DNA of 64,000 nucleotides from Rhodococcus jostii NBRC 16295. Its GTDB lineage: Bacteria > Actinomycetota > Actinomycetes > Mycobacteriales > Mycobacteriaceae. Numbering within the stretch: position 1 is the stretch's first letter; each line of letters starts with the position of its first letter. Shown here in pieces: positions 9,437 to 17,594 of this stretch. The notes beneath the pieces are model-generated. The model saw nothing but the letters and a program-made list of their open reading frames with translations. It was not told the DNA's origin and did no database searches. The translations under genes and the position numbers were made by a program. Location of the stretch: contig NZ_BCWY01000019.1 of NCBI RefSeq assembly GCF_001894825.1, forward strand, positions 62,001 to 126,000, in the 5' to 3' direction.

Positions 9437-10767
9437 CGGCGACTCACCGCCGCCGGCCTCGAGGGTGTGCCCGTGCCGGTGACGAGCGGGAACACGGTGC
9501 CGTGATCGAACACCGACACGGGCACGAGTGACTCGCTGTTCCACTCCCCGAACACGGTGACGGGATGGCCCCCGGACATTCCGAGGAGCCGCCACAACAC
9601 CGGATCCTCGCCCGACAGCGGCAGCGCCCGCCCCTCCGGGTCGACGACGAACCATCGCCCGTCGTCGACGGTCCGGGTGACGCCGGTGAGCAGAGCCGGC
9701 CACGAGCGGACCCATGGGTCGGCTCCGACCGCGGCGGCGAAGTGGTCGAGTGCGGTGTCGATGCCGCCCGGCGCGAGAGTGGTGAACGGTTCCGGTGCTG
9801 CGTGGGCGTCGCCGAACTGGGCGCGCAGCGGTGCGGCGCCGGGGTAGAAGTGCAGGGTTGCGTCGACGAGCGAACCGAGCGGCGGGACCGCGGTCGCGAA
9901 GGTCGCGGAGCCGTGCGCGAAGTCCAGCAGGATCGCGCGCCGGCCGTGGTCGCGGCCGACCAGCCACACCTTGCGGGTGAACAGCCGCTTCTCCTCGGTG
10001 GTCTGCACTCCCAGGACCATCCACCGGTCGCGGTCCCCGGGCTGACTGCGCACGCTGTCGGTGGAGATCGGGTATCCCACGTGTGAGCGCACCGATGCCT
10101 GCACCGGTTCCGGCAGCTCGCCCAGGCGGCGATGGGCGACCACGAGCAGGTGCAGCCGGGCGTACTCGCGCAGCAGCCGGTCGGGCCAGTCGGCCCGGGT
10201 AGCGACGACGACGGGAAGGCGACGCAGGGCGGATGCGACACCGGGTGCCTGCGCGTCAACCATCCGGGCTGCGATGGCGTCGAACGCGGACGCCGAGACG
10301 TCGGCTGCGCCGAGCCCGCCCCGGATCTGGTCGGTGAGCCACAGGTCGAGTTCGTCGAGTCCCGCCGCAACCCGCTCGGCCCGGCGTTCGGTGGCCTTCA
10401 CACCGGCCGTCCTGGTGGCCGTAGCCGCGGGCACGGCTGCCCGCTCGGCCCGGCGGCTCAGCCACTCACGTGCGAACTGGGGCGGTGCGGACTGTTCGGG
10501 GACCCTGCCCTGCGACCAGATCAGCAGCAGTCCGAGGGCATGCTTGCACGGAAACTTCCGGCTCGGGCACGAGCAGTGGTACGCCGGCCCGGACAGGTCG
10601 ACGACCGCGCGATACGGGCTCTTGCCGCTGCCCTGGCACAGTCCCCACACTGCGTCGCCGGTGCTGCCCGTCTGCGACCACGCGGCCGACAGCTTTCTCG
10701 CGGCAGTGAGCGAGCCCGCATCGGGGGCGACCGATGCGACCTGTCCCTCCGACCAAGGCGACGTCAC
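9433..10767 (-). CDS. SWIM zinc-finger protein, first gene of the MoxR-VWA operon
   Basis: 444 residues from GTG 10767, chosen because the next in-frame codons upstream run towards the divergent gene and lack a ribosome site. The SWIM finger CxC-x6-CxH is clear: C65, C67, C74 and H76 within YHCSCPSRKFPCKHALGL. SWIM domains bind DNA or proteins. The remainder is rich in beta strands and tryptophan, without other motifs. It opens the five-gene operon that ends with the VWA protein and may supply nucleic-acid or substrate recognition for it; that role is inferred from position alone. Confidence 0.8.
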   Translation of the reverse strand: MTSPWSEGQVASVAPDAGSLTAARKLSAAWSQTGSTGDAVWGLCQGSGKSPYRAVVDLSGPAYHCSCPSRKFPCKHALGLLLIWSQGRVPEQSAPPQFAREWLSRRAERAAVPAATATRTAGVKATERRAERVAAGLDELDLWLTDQIRGGLGAADVSASAFDAIAARMVDAQAPGVASALRRLPVVVATRADWPDRLLREYARLHLLVVAHRRLGELPEPVQASVRSHVGYPISTDSVRSQPGDRDRWMVLGVQTTEEKRLFTRKVWLVGRDHGRRAILLDFAHGSATFATAVPPLGSLVDATLHFYPGAAPLRAQFGDAHAAPEPFTTLAPGGIDTALDHFAAAVGADPWVRSWPALLTGVTRTVDDGRWFVVDPEGRALPLSGEDPVLWRLLGMSGGHPVTVFGEWNSESLVPVSVFDHGTVFPLVTGTGTPSRPAAVSRR

Positions 10768-10894
10768 TCCGTCACCGTAAGGGAGTTGTCCGACACGAAG
10801 GGAGGAGGGTGCGCGGAATTGTCCGCCAACTTCGATGTGGACGTCGGCCTCCCGTGTCAAGCTGTCGTCAGGTGCGACAGCGAGGAGTGGGCCG

Positions 10895-11410
10895 GTGATC
10901 CACGGAAGGTATTTCGAGTTCAAGGGTCGTCCCGCCGTGCGGTTCCGGTGCACGTACCCGTTCCCCGTCCAGAGGCTGTGGGAAGCAGTGTCCGATCCGG
11001 ACGAGCTCGCACACTGGTTTCCGTCGCGCGTCCGGATCGACGCCTACGCCGGCGGCGACATCGAGTTCTTTCCGGAACCGCACGGCGACTCCGAGACGGG
11101 GACGGTGCTCGTGTACGGCGCGCCGTGCACACTCGCTTTCACCTGGGGCGGTGACGAGATCCACTTCGAGGTGGAGCCGACCGCGGAGGGGTGCGCCCTG
11201 ACGCTGGTCAACGTCCTCGAGGTCCGCAACACGGCGGCCCGCAACGCCGCCGGGTGGAGCGTCTGTCTCGCCGACCTGGACCGGCACCTCGACGGAGCGG
11301 ACGCCTCCGGTCACCGGCGGGACGCGTCGCCCGATTGGCGGCCGTTCTATCAGACGTACCTGGGGGAGGGGATGCCGTCGGGCGCCCAGATCCCGGGCGA
11401 ATCCGCCTGA
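10895..11410 (+). CDS. SRPBCC (AHSA1-like) domain protein
   Basis: 171 residues from GTG 10895 behind GAGGAGTG. The sequence FRCTYPFPVQRLWEAVSDPDELAHWFP followed by GGDIEFFP and LAFTWGG is the hallmark of SRPBCC/AHSA1 helix-grip proteins, which bind hydrophobic ligands or assist chaperones. The family core is about 145 residues; the extra tail (HRRDASPDWRPFYQTYL) may pack on the fold. It is divergent from the SWIM gene and separated from it by 127 bp holding both promoters, in which I see no clear operator. The ligand is unknown. Confidence 0.8.
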   Translation: MIHGRYFEFKGRPAVRFRCTYPFPVQRLWEAVSDPDELAHWFPSRVRIDAYAGGDIEFFPEPHGDSETGTVLVYGAPCTLAFTWGGDEIHFEVEPTAEGCALTLVNVLEVRNTAARNAAGWSVCLADLDRHLDGADASGHRRDASPDWRPFYQTYLGEGMPSGAQIPGESA

Positions 11411-11419
11411 CCGGCGCCG

Positions 11420-11776
11420 TCAGAGTCGAGGCCGCTCGAACAGGCTCTCCACGTTCGTCGCCCGTTCGTTCGGTTCCTCGACCGCGATGTTCCCTCCGGT
11501 CCGCAGCCATCCGTTCCGCAGCGAAGACGTCAGCCAGTTATCCAGCGCGGCTTGGGTTTCGAACTTCAGCACGATCACGCACACGTCGGAGGTGCTGCTC
11601 TCCTTCAGCCATCCACCGCCGAGGAATCCGGGAAACAGCCGGGCGAGGCCGAGCCCGGTCTGGATCCAGTCGGCGAACTCCTCGTCGCAGCCGGCGAGGA
11701 CCCGGCGCACGATCGTCGTCGTGACGGATGCATCCGCCGGCTCGCCTGCGCGGGCGCTCTCGGCCGCGTTCTCCAT
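11420..11776 (-). CDS. antibiotic-biosynthesis-monooxygenase (ABM) fold protein
   Basis: 118 residues from ATG 11776. After about 17 variable residues the chain has the ABM ferredoxin-like pattern: TTTIVRRVLAGCDEEFADWI, then FPGFLGGGWLKES, then CVIVLKFETQAALDNWLTS. Such single-domain dimeric alpha-beta-barrel proteins include heme-independent monooxygenases and many of unknown function. No catalytic residue can be singled out. It is convergent with the SRPBCC gene, 9 bp apart. Confidence 0.72.
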   Translation of the reverse strand: MENAAESARAGEPADASVTTTIVRRVLAGCDEEFADWIQTGLGLARLFPGFLGGGWLKESSTSDVCVIVLKFETQAALDNWLTSSLRNGWLRTGGNIAVEEPNERATNVESLFERPRL

Positions 11777-11843
11777 CGTTTCCTACCTCGGTTCCCGCTC
11801 ACCCCGTGACACGTGCCACCTCAAACTACCAGCGGATTCGTCG

Positions 11844-12347
11844 TCACAGGTCGTAGAACGGCGCCGCGTACCGGAACGTGCCGGTGAGGCTCGGATCCCA
11901 GCGTGCGAGGCGGCGCACCTGGAAGTGGGACGACCACGACGGCTCGTCCGGCTCGATCCCGAGCGACGTGCCGGAGACGAAGCCGAAGCGGGGGTAGTAG
12001 TCGAGGTGGCCGAGCAGTGCGACCAGGGGTTCGTCGCGGGCGTCGGCGCCGCCCAGGACCGCATGCATCAGCGCGGAGCCCACCCCGTCGCCCTGGACGT
12101 CGGGGAGGACGCCGATCGGACCGAGCGCGAGGACGTCCGCGGAGTCGACGGTGGCGCGGGAGAGGCAGACGTGGCCGGCCACGGTGCCGGACAGTTCGGC
12201 GACGAGCGACAACTGAGGAACCCACGCGTCGCTCGACCGCAGCCGGGTCACGAGGTCGACCTCGACGGGAGCGTCGCCGTCGAAAGCCTGCCGGTGCACT
12301 TCGGCGACCGCGTCGACGTCGCCCGGATTCTCGCGTCTGATCAGCAT
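11844..12347 (-). CDS. GNAT-family N-acetyltransferase
   Basis: 167 residues if the start is ATG 12347; an in-frame ATG at 12362 would add five residues. The acetyl-CoA loop is seen in IGVLPDVQGDGVGSALM (Q-x-x-G-x-G), preceded by a beta strand VAGHVCLSRA. The C-terminal YYPRFGFVSGTSLGI matches YhbS-type GNATs. These enzymes transfer acetyl from acetyl-CoA to amines of small molecules or proteins; the acceptor here is unknown. No operon partner: the next gene upstream is divergent. Confidence 0.8.
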   Translation of the reverse strand: MLIRRENPGDVDAVAEVHRQAFDGDAPVEVDLVTRLRSSDAWVPQLSLVAELSGTVAGHVCLSRATVDSADVLALGPIGVLPDVQGDGVGSALMHAVLGGADARDEPLVALLGHLDYYPRFGFVSGTSLGIEPDEPSWSSHFQVRRLARWDPSLTGTFRYAAPFYDL

Positions 12348-12571
12348 GCCGTCAGAGTGCATCGACGCGGCCGTGGTCGCAACGCCTTTTCGCCGTGGCG
12401 GGTTGTCCGGCCGGTAGCCGTGTGACGAAAGCGTTCTCCAATTGTGACCGTGTGACTTTTCCGGCCGAATGAAATTCCGAAGCGTCGGTAGCAGTATGGG
12501 CAGAACGTGAGTCGAGCGAAGGACAACGGGGAACGGGGTGCGGGTGGTCGAGGCCAGGGTGGTCGGTTACA

Positions 12572-12586
12572 GTTGCAGTGTGCAAC
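12572..12586. promoter_or_regulatory. palindromic operator at the MarR gene start
   Basis: GTTGCA-GTG-TGCAAC is a perfect 6-3-6 inverted repeat. A -10-like TACAGT lies just upstream at 12569-12574, so the repeat would span the transcription start. The TTGCA...TGCAA pattern is typical of MarR-type sites, which suggests autoregulation. Confidence 0.5.
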
Positions 12587-13062
12587 ACAACGAGGTCGAG
12601 CCGGAGGAAACGCCCGCATCGGGTGTGGTGGCCGTCCACGACGAACTCGTCCGCCTCGTCCGCCAATTGGTTGCCGGTGACCGTCCTCCCGCGGGATCCC
12701 CGACGTTCGCTCAACATTCGCTGCTCTCCTTCGTCGCCCGCAATCCCGGGTGCCGGGCCACCCAGATCTCGGACGCGTTCGGAGTGCACCGCTCCACCGT
12801 GTCGCGGCAACTCCGCGGCTGCGTCGACGAGGGCTGGGTGCACGCCGAGCCGGGACCGCTCCGCAGCGGTCACCCCCTGAGCCTCACCGACGTCGGCATC
12901 GCCGTGCTGGCCGGCGCCGACGCACGCCGGGTCGAAGAAGTGCGCGACCGAGTGGCCTCGTGGTCGGACGGCGAGATCGCCGCATTCGCCCGGAATCTCC
13001 GGAAATTTCGCCAGGGCGGCGACATCGACCACGAGAGCATCGGAGACGACCCCCGTGCGTGA
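12580..13062 (+). CDS. MarR-family transcriptional regulator
   Basis: 160 residues from GTG 12580. An in-frame GTG at 12538 exists, but the -10-like TACAGT at 12569-12574 would place the transcript start at or near GTG 12580, implying leaderless translation. The winged helix-turn-helix is evident: ATQISDAFGVHRSTVSRQL (recognition helix), then VDEGWVHAEPGPLRSGHPLSLT (wing). The dimerisation helices lie on either side. The stop overlaps the acyl-CoA synthetase start by 8 bp, so the two are co-expressed and the regulator probably senses a fatty acid, aromatic acid or CoA ester; the ligand is inference. Confidence 0.85.
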   Translation: MQHNEVEPEETPASGVVAVHDELVRLVRQLVAGDRPPAGSPTFAQHSLLSFVARNPGCRATQISDAFGVHRSTVSRQLRGCVDEGWVHAEPGPLRSGHPLSLTDVGIAVLAGADARRVEEVRDRVASWSDGEIAAFARNLRKFRQGGDIDHESIGDDPRA

Positions 13063-14854
13063 GTACACCAGCGCCGCGACGGTCACCGTCTCGGACCACG
13101 AGAACGCTGTGCTGACGGTGTTCGCGCACGCCGAGAGCAACCCGGGTCGCGTGATGTACTCCCGCCCGGAGTCCGGCGGGTGGGTCGACGTGACGGCCAA
13201 GGACTTCGGCGCACTCGTCACCGGGGTCGCGAAGGGCCTGATCGCCAACGGGGTCCGCCCGGGCGACCGGGTGGCGCTGCTGTCGTCGACGAGATTCGAA
13301 TGGTCGCTGCTCGACTACGCGATCTGGGCGGCGGGCGCGGCGTCCGTTCCGATCTACGATTCCTCCTCACACGACCAGATCCGCTGGATCATCGAGGATT
13401 CGGGGGCCGTGGCCGCGCTCGTGGAGACCGCGGCGCACGCGTCGAGTTTCGAGGGTGACGGAATCCCCTACACGCTGAAGCGCATCCTCACCATCGACGA
13501 GGACGCGGTGGGCACGCTGATCACGGACGGCTTGTCGATCGACGATTCCGAGGTGTTCAAACGGGTGGTGGCGTTGACCGCCAACGATCTCGCCTCGCTG
13601 GTGTACACGTCGGGGACGACGGGTCGGCCCAAGGGGTGCATCCTCACCCACCGCAACTTCCTGTCGGAGGTGCGGGCGCTGCTCGCGGCGCCGATCGGTG
13701 ACGTCGCCCGCCCGGGCAACCGCGTCCTGACGTTCCTTCCCCTCGCGCACGTGCTGGCGCGGGCGGTGTCGCTGGCGATGTTCGAGGCCGGCGCGACCCA
13801 GGCCCACTGGTCCGACTTCGGCACGGTCACGGGCGAATTCGAACGCTTCCGGCCCAACACCATCCTCGGTGTTCCGCGTGTGTTCGAGAAGGTGCGCGAC
13901 GGTGCGGCCCGCAAGGCGGCGTCGGGTGGCGGCCTGCAGAAACGGATCTTCGACTTCGCCGAGGCCACCGCGGTGGCATACAGCGAAGCACAGGACGGCG
14001 GCGGCCCGTCGCTGCGGCTCCGGCTCGACCGTGCGGTGGCCGACACACTCGTCTACTCGAAACTCCGTGCCGCCCTGGGAGGCGACTGCTGGTGGGCGAT
14101 CTCGGGCGGCGGCGCGCTCATGCCGAGGCTCGGCCATTTCTTCCGCGGCATGGGCGTTCCGGTCTACGAAGGCTACGGCCTCACCGAATCGACTGCCGCG
14201 CACTGCGTGAACGTCCCGGGTGCCCAGAAGATCGGGACGGTCGGCCGGCCGTTGGGCGGCAACAGTGTGCGCATCGCCGAGGACGGCGAGATCGAACTGC
14301 GCGGCGGCGTCGTGTTCGGCGGGTACTGGCGCAACGAACACGCCACCCAGGAAGCGTTGGACGAGGGCTGGTTCCGCACCGGCGACCTCGGTGAACTGGA
14401 CGACGAAGGGTACCTCACCATCACCGGGCGCAAGAAGGATCTGCTGGTCACCGCCGGCGGCAAGAACGTGTCCCCGGGGCCCCTCGAAGACCGGTTGCGC
14501 TCGCACACCCTCGTCTCGCAGGCGGTGGTGGTCGGTGACGGCCGCCCGTTCATCGGCGCTCTGCTGACCGTCGACCCGCAGGAATTCGAGAAGTGGAAGT
14601 CCGCGCACGGCAAGCCGTCCGACGCGTCGGTGGCGGACCTGCGTGACGACGAGGAACTGCGCGGAGATCTGCAGGACGCCGTCGACGACGCGAACACCAC
14701 CGTCTCGCACACGGAATCCATCAAGCGGTTCGTGATCCTGGGCCGCGACCTCACGGAGTCCGACGGGGAACTGACGGCCACGCTGAAGATTAAGCGTCCG
14801 GTGGTGACCGAGCGCTTCGCCGAAGACATCGCCGGCCTGTACCGCCGCGGCTGA
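13055..14854 (+). CDS. long-chain-type acyl-CoA synthetase (FadD15-like)
   Basis: 599 residues from GTG 13055, typical length for the long-chain FadD group. The AMP-binding P-loop is LVYTSGTTGRPKGCILTHRN. Later motifs are YEGYGLTESTAAHC (A5), WFRTGDLGELDDEGYLTITGR (A7-A8) and the catalytic-lysine region LKIKRPVV near the C terminus. It activates a carboxylic acid to its acyl-CoA via an acyl-adenylate. It is translationally coupled to the MarR regulator upstream and followed by a patatin-like gene, suggesting lipid turnover. Chain-length preference cannot be told from sequence. Confidence 0.9.
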   Translation: MREYTSAATVTVSDHENAVLTVFAHAESNPGRVMYSRPESGGWVDVTAKDFGALVTGVAKGLIANGVRPGDRVALLSSTRFEWSLLDYAIWAAGAASVPIYDSSSHDQIRWIIEDSGAVAALVETAAHASSFEGDGIPYTLKRILTIDEDAVGTLITDGLSIDDSEVFKRVVALTANDLASLVYTSGTTGRPKGCILTHRNFLSEVRALLAAPIGDVARPGNRVLTFLPLAHVLARAVSLAMFEAGATQAHWSDFGTVTGEFERFRPNTILGVPRVFEKVRDGAARKAASGGGLQKRIFDFAEATAVAYSEAQDGGGPSLRLRLDRAVADTLVYSKLRAALGGDCWWAISGGGALMPRLGHFFRGMGVPVYEGYGLTESTAAHCVNVPGAQKIGTVGRPLGGNSVRIAEDGEIELRGGVVFGGYWRNEHATQEALDEGWFRTGDLGELDDEGYLTITGRKKDLLVTAGGKNVSPGPLEDRLRSHTLVSQAVVVGDGRPFIGALLTVDPQEFEKWKSAHGKPSDASVADLRDDEELRGDLQDAVDDANTTVSHTESIKRFVILGRDLTESDGELTATLKIKRPVVTERFAEDIAGLYRRG

Positions 14855-14872
14855 CCGGTTACGGTGGCGGGC

Positions 14873-15724
14873 ATGACCACAGCGTTCGTTCTGTCCGGTG
14901 GAGCCAGCCTCGGGGCCATCGAGGTCGGGATGTTGCAGACCCTGATCGGCAGGGGAATTCGGCCCGACCTCATCGTCGGCACGTCCGTCGGAGCGCTCAA
15001 CGGCGCCTGGCTCGCCGGCGGCTCCTCCGATTCGGATCTTCGTGAACTGGCCGATCTGTGGCGCGGGTTGAAGCGCAGCGCGGTGTTTCCCGCCGGGTTG
15101 TTCACCGGGTTCAGCGGTTTCGTCGGTCTCGGAAACCATCTCGTGTCGAACCGGGCCATCACGCGGTTGCTGGCGAAGCATCTCCGGTTCGAGCGGATGG
15201 AGGACGCACCGATTCCGCTGCACGTCATCGCCGCCGACGTGCTGACCGGCAAGGACGTTCGCTTGTCGACGGGACCCGGGGTCGACGCCGTCACCGCCAG
15301 CGCGGCGCTGCCGGGCATCCTCCCGCCCGTGGTGATCGACGGCCGGGCCCTGATGGACGGCGGGGTCGTCAACAACACCCCCATCTCCCACGCGATCGAA
15401 TTGGGCGCCACGACCGTGTGGGTGCTGCCCACCGGATACGCCTGCACGCTGTCGAAGGTCCCCGGAAGTGCCCTGGGGATGGGGTTGCTCGGGGTGACCC
15501 TGGCGATCAACCAGCGGCTCGCCCTCGACATCGAGCGGTACGAGAGCGTCGCCGATCTCCGGGTGGTGCCTCCGCTGTGCCCGCTGGACACGAGTCCCGC
15601 CGATTTCGGCGACGCCGACGAACTGATCACGCGGGCCCGGGAGCAGACCGCGAAGTGGCTCGACGAGGCGCGGGTCGCCGCGGTCGGGCAGGCCGATCTG
15701 CTGCTGCCGCACCTGCATCGGTGA
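14873..15724 (+). CDS. patatin-like phospholipase
   Basis: 283 residues from ATG 14873; GTG 14864 is an in-frame alternative. All patatin marks are present: the oxyanion loop SGGASLGAIEVG, the nucleophile elbow GTSVGALN (GxSxG), and the catalytic aspartate in MDGGVVNNTP (DGG). Patatins are Ser-Asp dyad acyl hydrolases that act on phospholipids or neutral lipids. No signal peptide is seen, so action is likely cytosolic or at the inner membrane face. It starts 18 bp after the acyl-CoA synthetase stop and could supply the fatty acids which that enzyme activates. Confidence 0.88.
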   Translation: MTTAFVLSGGASLGAIEVGMLQTLIGRGIRPDLIVGTSVGALNGAWLAGGSSDSDLRELADLWRGLKRSAVFPAGLFTGFSGFVGLGNHLVSNRAITRLLAKHLRFERMEDAPIPLHVIAADVLTGKDVRLSTGPGVDAVTASAALPGILPPVVIDGRALMDGGVVNNTPISHAIELGATTVWVLPTGYACTLSKVPGSALGMGLLGVTLAINQRLALDIERYESVADLRVVPPLCPLDTSPADFGDADELITRAREQTAKWLDEARVAAVGQADLLLPHLHR

Positions 15725-15727
15725 CTG

Positions 15728-16975
15728 TCAGGGGCATCCCATGGGCGCCGGCACACCGGCGAGTCGCTCGTCGATCCAGCGCACGACCTCCGGCAGCGCG
15801 AACACCGCCGCGGTGAGGTGCTCGCCGATCTGCGGGGCGTAGGTGACGTTCCCGCCGCCGCGGCACCACTCCTGCTGCAGGGCGATCACCCCCTCCTCCG
15901 GAATCCACTCGTCGCCGAGGAACACCCGGGAGGACCCGTGGTAAAGCAGCACCGGGGTGGCCGGGGTGAGCGCGCCCATCCGGTTCTCCGCGACCACCGT
16001 TCGTGCCGTGGCCGAGCTGAACGGGTCGGGCGCGGCCGCGAGCAGTTCGGCGGGAATCGAGGCGATACCGGCCGGTGCGAGAGCCACGATGCACTGGTCT
16101 CGTAGCGGTGACGTCGCCAGCAGCACCCCGAGCGGATTCGCCAGTGTCAGCATCTCCGGATATTCGCGAGTGAGCCCGAGGACGGCGGACAGGTACACAC
16201 CCGAACCGATCTGACCGTTCATCGTCCTGCGCAGCAACCCGAAGTCGGCGGGAGTTCCGCCGGCGGCGGCCCCGGCAAGCGCGACGTCCGGCGCGTACGT
16301 CGGCTGGAGTTGCGCCGCCCAGCCGGTGGCGATCGCCCCACCGCTGTACCCGGTCGCGACGACGGGACTGTCCGAGAGCCCGAGCCCGGGTAGCCGCTTC
16401 ACGCCGCGGATGCTGTCGAGGACGGCATGACCCGCCATTCGTCCCGCGCTGTACGCCATCCGCGGACCCTCGTGATCGGGCACGAGCACCGCGTAGTTCT
16501 TCGCGAGAAACAGCGACAGCACCGGCGGGATGTCCAGGTCGAGGGTCTGCCAGTCGTGCAGCATCTTGTACGACGGGGTGCACCGGGCGCCCAGCGAGTC
16601 GATGGGCATGTTGTAGGCGATGACCGGTCTCGACCCCGGCGCTGTCCACTCCGCCGCCGGTACCAGCACCGTCGCCGTCACCGGCACGGGACGGTCCTTG
16701 GAATCGTTGGAGCGCACCATGATCTGGTGGGCCCGGTGCGGTACCAGCGGGTTCGGGAACGCGCGGAGCGTCACCTCCCGCGAGCGGATGATCTCGCCGG
16801 CCGCGAAGTCCGCGACATTCGGCGGCCACCCGAAGAAGTCGTCGTCGAGGATGGGGGACGGGAGAATGGATTCTGGCCCGAGGGGCTGGGCGGACGCACG
16901 CGGGGGGTGGGCGCAGATGTATGCGGCCGCGCAAGTGGAGAGTGTCATCAGGACCACTGCACGAAACAGCTTCAT
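15728..16975 (-). CDS. secreted lipase (secretory lipase family)
   Basis: 415 residues from ATG 16975. The N terminus MKLFRAVVLMTLSTCAAAY is a clear signal peptide, with likely cleavage after the ASA of PPRASAQP. The nucleophile elbow is ATGYSGGAIA (GxSxG). The catalytic Asp and His probably lie in the later strands, including TPVLLYHGSSRVF and the IGEHLTAA histidine. This is the LIP family of actinobacterial and fungal extracellular triacylglycerol lipases and mycolate-like esterases. It is convergent with the patatin gene, 3 bp apart. Direct GTAACTGT repeats lie just upstream of its start. Confidence 0.85.
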   Translation of the reverse strand: MKLFRAVVLMTLSTCAAAYICAHPPRASAQPLGPESILPSPILDDDFFGWPPNVADFAAGEIIRSREVTLRAFPNPLVPHRAHQIMVRSNDSKDRPVPVTATVLVPAAEWTAPGSRPVIAYNMPIDSLGARCTPSYKMLHDWQTLDLDIPPVLSLFLAKNYAVLVPDHEGPRMAYSAGRMAGHAVLDSIRGVKRLPGLGLSDSPVVATGYSGGAIATGWAAQLQPTYAPDVALAGAAAGGTPADFGLLRRTMNGQIGSGVYLSAVLGLTREYPEMLTLANPLGVLLATSPLRDQCIVALAPAGIASIPAELLAAAPDPFSSATARTVVAENRMGALTPATPVLLYHGSSRVFLGDEWIPEEGVIALQQEWCRGGGNVTYAPQIGEHLTAAVFALPEVVRWIDERLAGVPAPMGCP

Positions 16976-16993
16976 CGCTACCACCGCCCTGAG

Positions 16994-17020
16994 GTAACTG
17001 TCCCGGAATGTAACTGTAAC
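16994..17020. promoter_or_regulatory. GTAACTGT direct repeats between divergent lipase and GNAT genes
   Basis: GTAACTGT occurs at 16994-17001 and 17010-17017, a 16-bp period, and the second copy runs into a further GTAAC at 17016-17020. They lie 19-45 bp upstream of the lipase start codon. This may be a regulator site; no regulator is encoded next to it. Confidence 0.35.
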
Positions 17021-17095
17021 TCCAGTCACATCGTCGCAGATAGACACGGTTGCAGCGGTGGTTTGTTTTCGCAGCGGGGTGGCTACTGTGTGTGC

Positions 17096-17590
17096 ATGGC
17101 GGTCACCGTGGAGCGGGCAGTACTCGAGCAGGCTGAAGACATCGTTCAGATGCACTGGGACGCAGAGGATTGGCTCCTGGCCAGGGAAATCGACCCCCCG
17201 GCCCGCGGTGAGGTGTCGCTCGCGGACGTGCGTGAGCAGATCGAGTTCGGGGAATGGCGTGTCGCGCTCTTCGCCGGGATCGTGGTGGGGGCGCTCCGGG
17301 TGCTGCGTTCGGATCCGGACGTATGGATCGACGACGACATCCCGGCCGCCTACGTGGCCCGCGTCATGACCGACCGCCGCCACGCCAGTGCAGGACTCGG
17401 CGCCCAGCTGCTCCGGTGGGTAGACGAGCACGCGCGCTCCGAGGACGCGACCGTCGTCCGGCTCGAGTGCGTCGAGACGAACTCGCGGCTCCGCGACTAC
17501 TACGAGGAGCAGGGCTTCTTCCTGGTGGGTCGCAGAGATTTCGAGGTGGAGTGGCCGAGCGTCGTCCTGATGGAGAAGACCGTCCGCTGA
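17096..17590 (+). CDS. GNAT-family N-acetyltransferase
   Basis: 164 residues from ATG 17096. A -10-like TACTGT ends 7 bp before the ATG and no ribosome site is present, so the mRNA may be leaderless. The GNAT signature is VARVMTDRRHASAGLGAQLLRWV (R/Q-x-x-G-x-G) with VRLECVETNSRLRDYYEEQGF as the closing strand-helix, a common pattern of small-molecule acetyltransferases. Substrate unknown. It is convergent with the ABC transporter ATPase gene, 4 bp apart. Confidence 0.8.
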   Translation: MAVTVERAVLEQAEDIVQMHWDAEDWLLAREIDPPARGEVSLADVREQIEFGEWRVALFAGIVVGALRVLRSDPDVWIDDDIPAAYVARVMTDRRHASAGLGAQLLRWVDEHARSEDATVVRLECVETNSRLRDYYEEQGFFLVGRRDFEVEWPSVVLMEKTVR

Positions 17591-17594
17591 CCGT

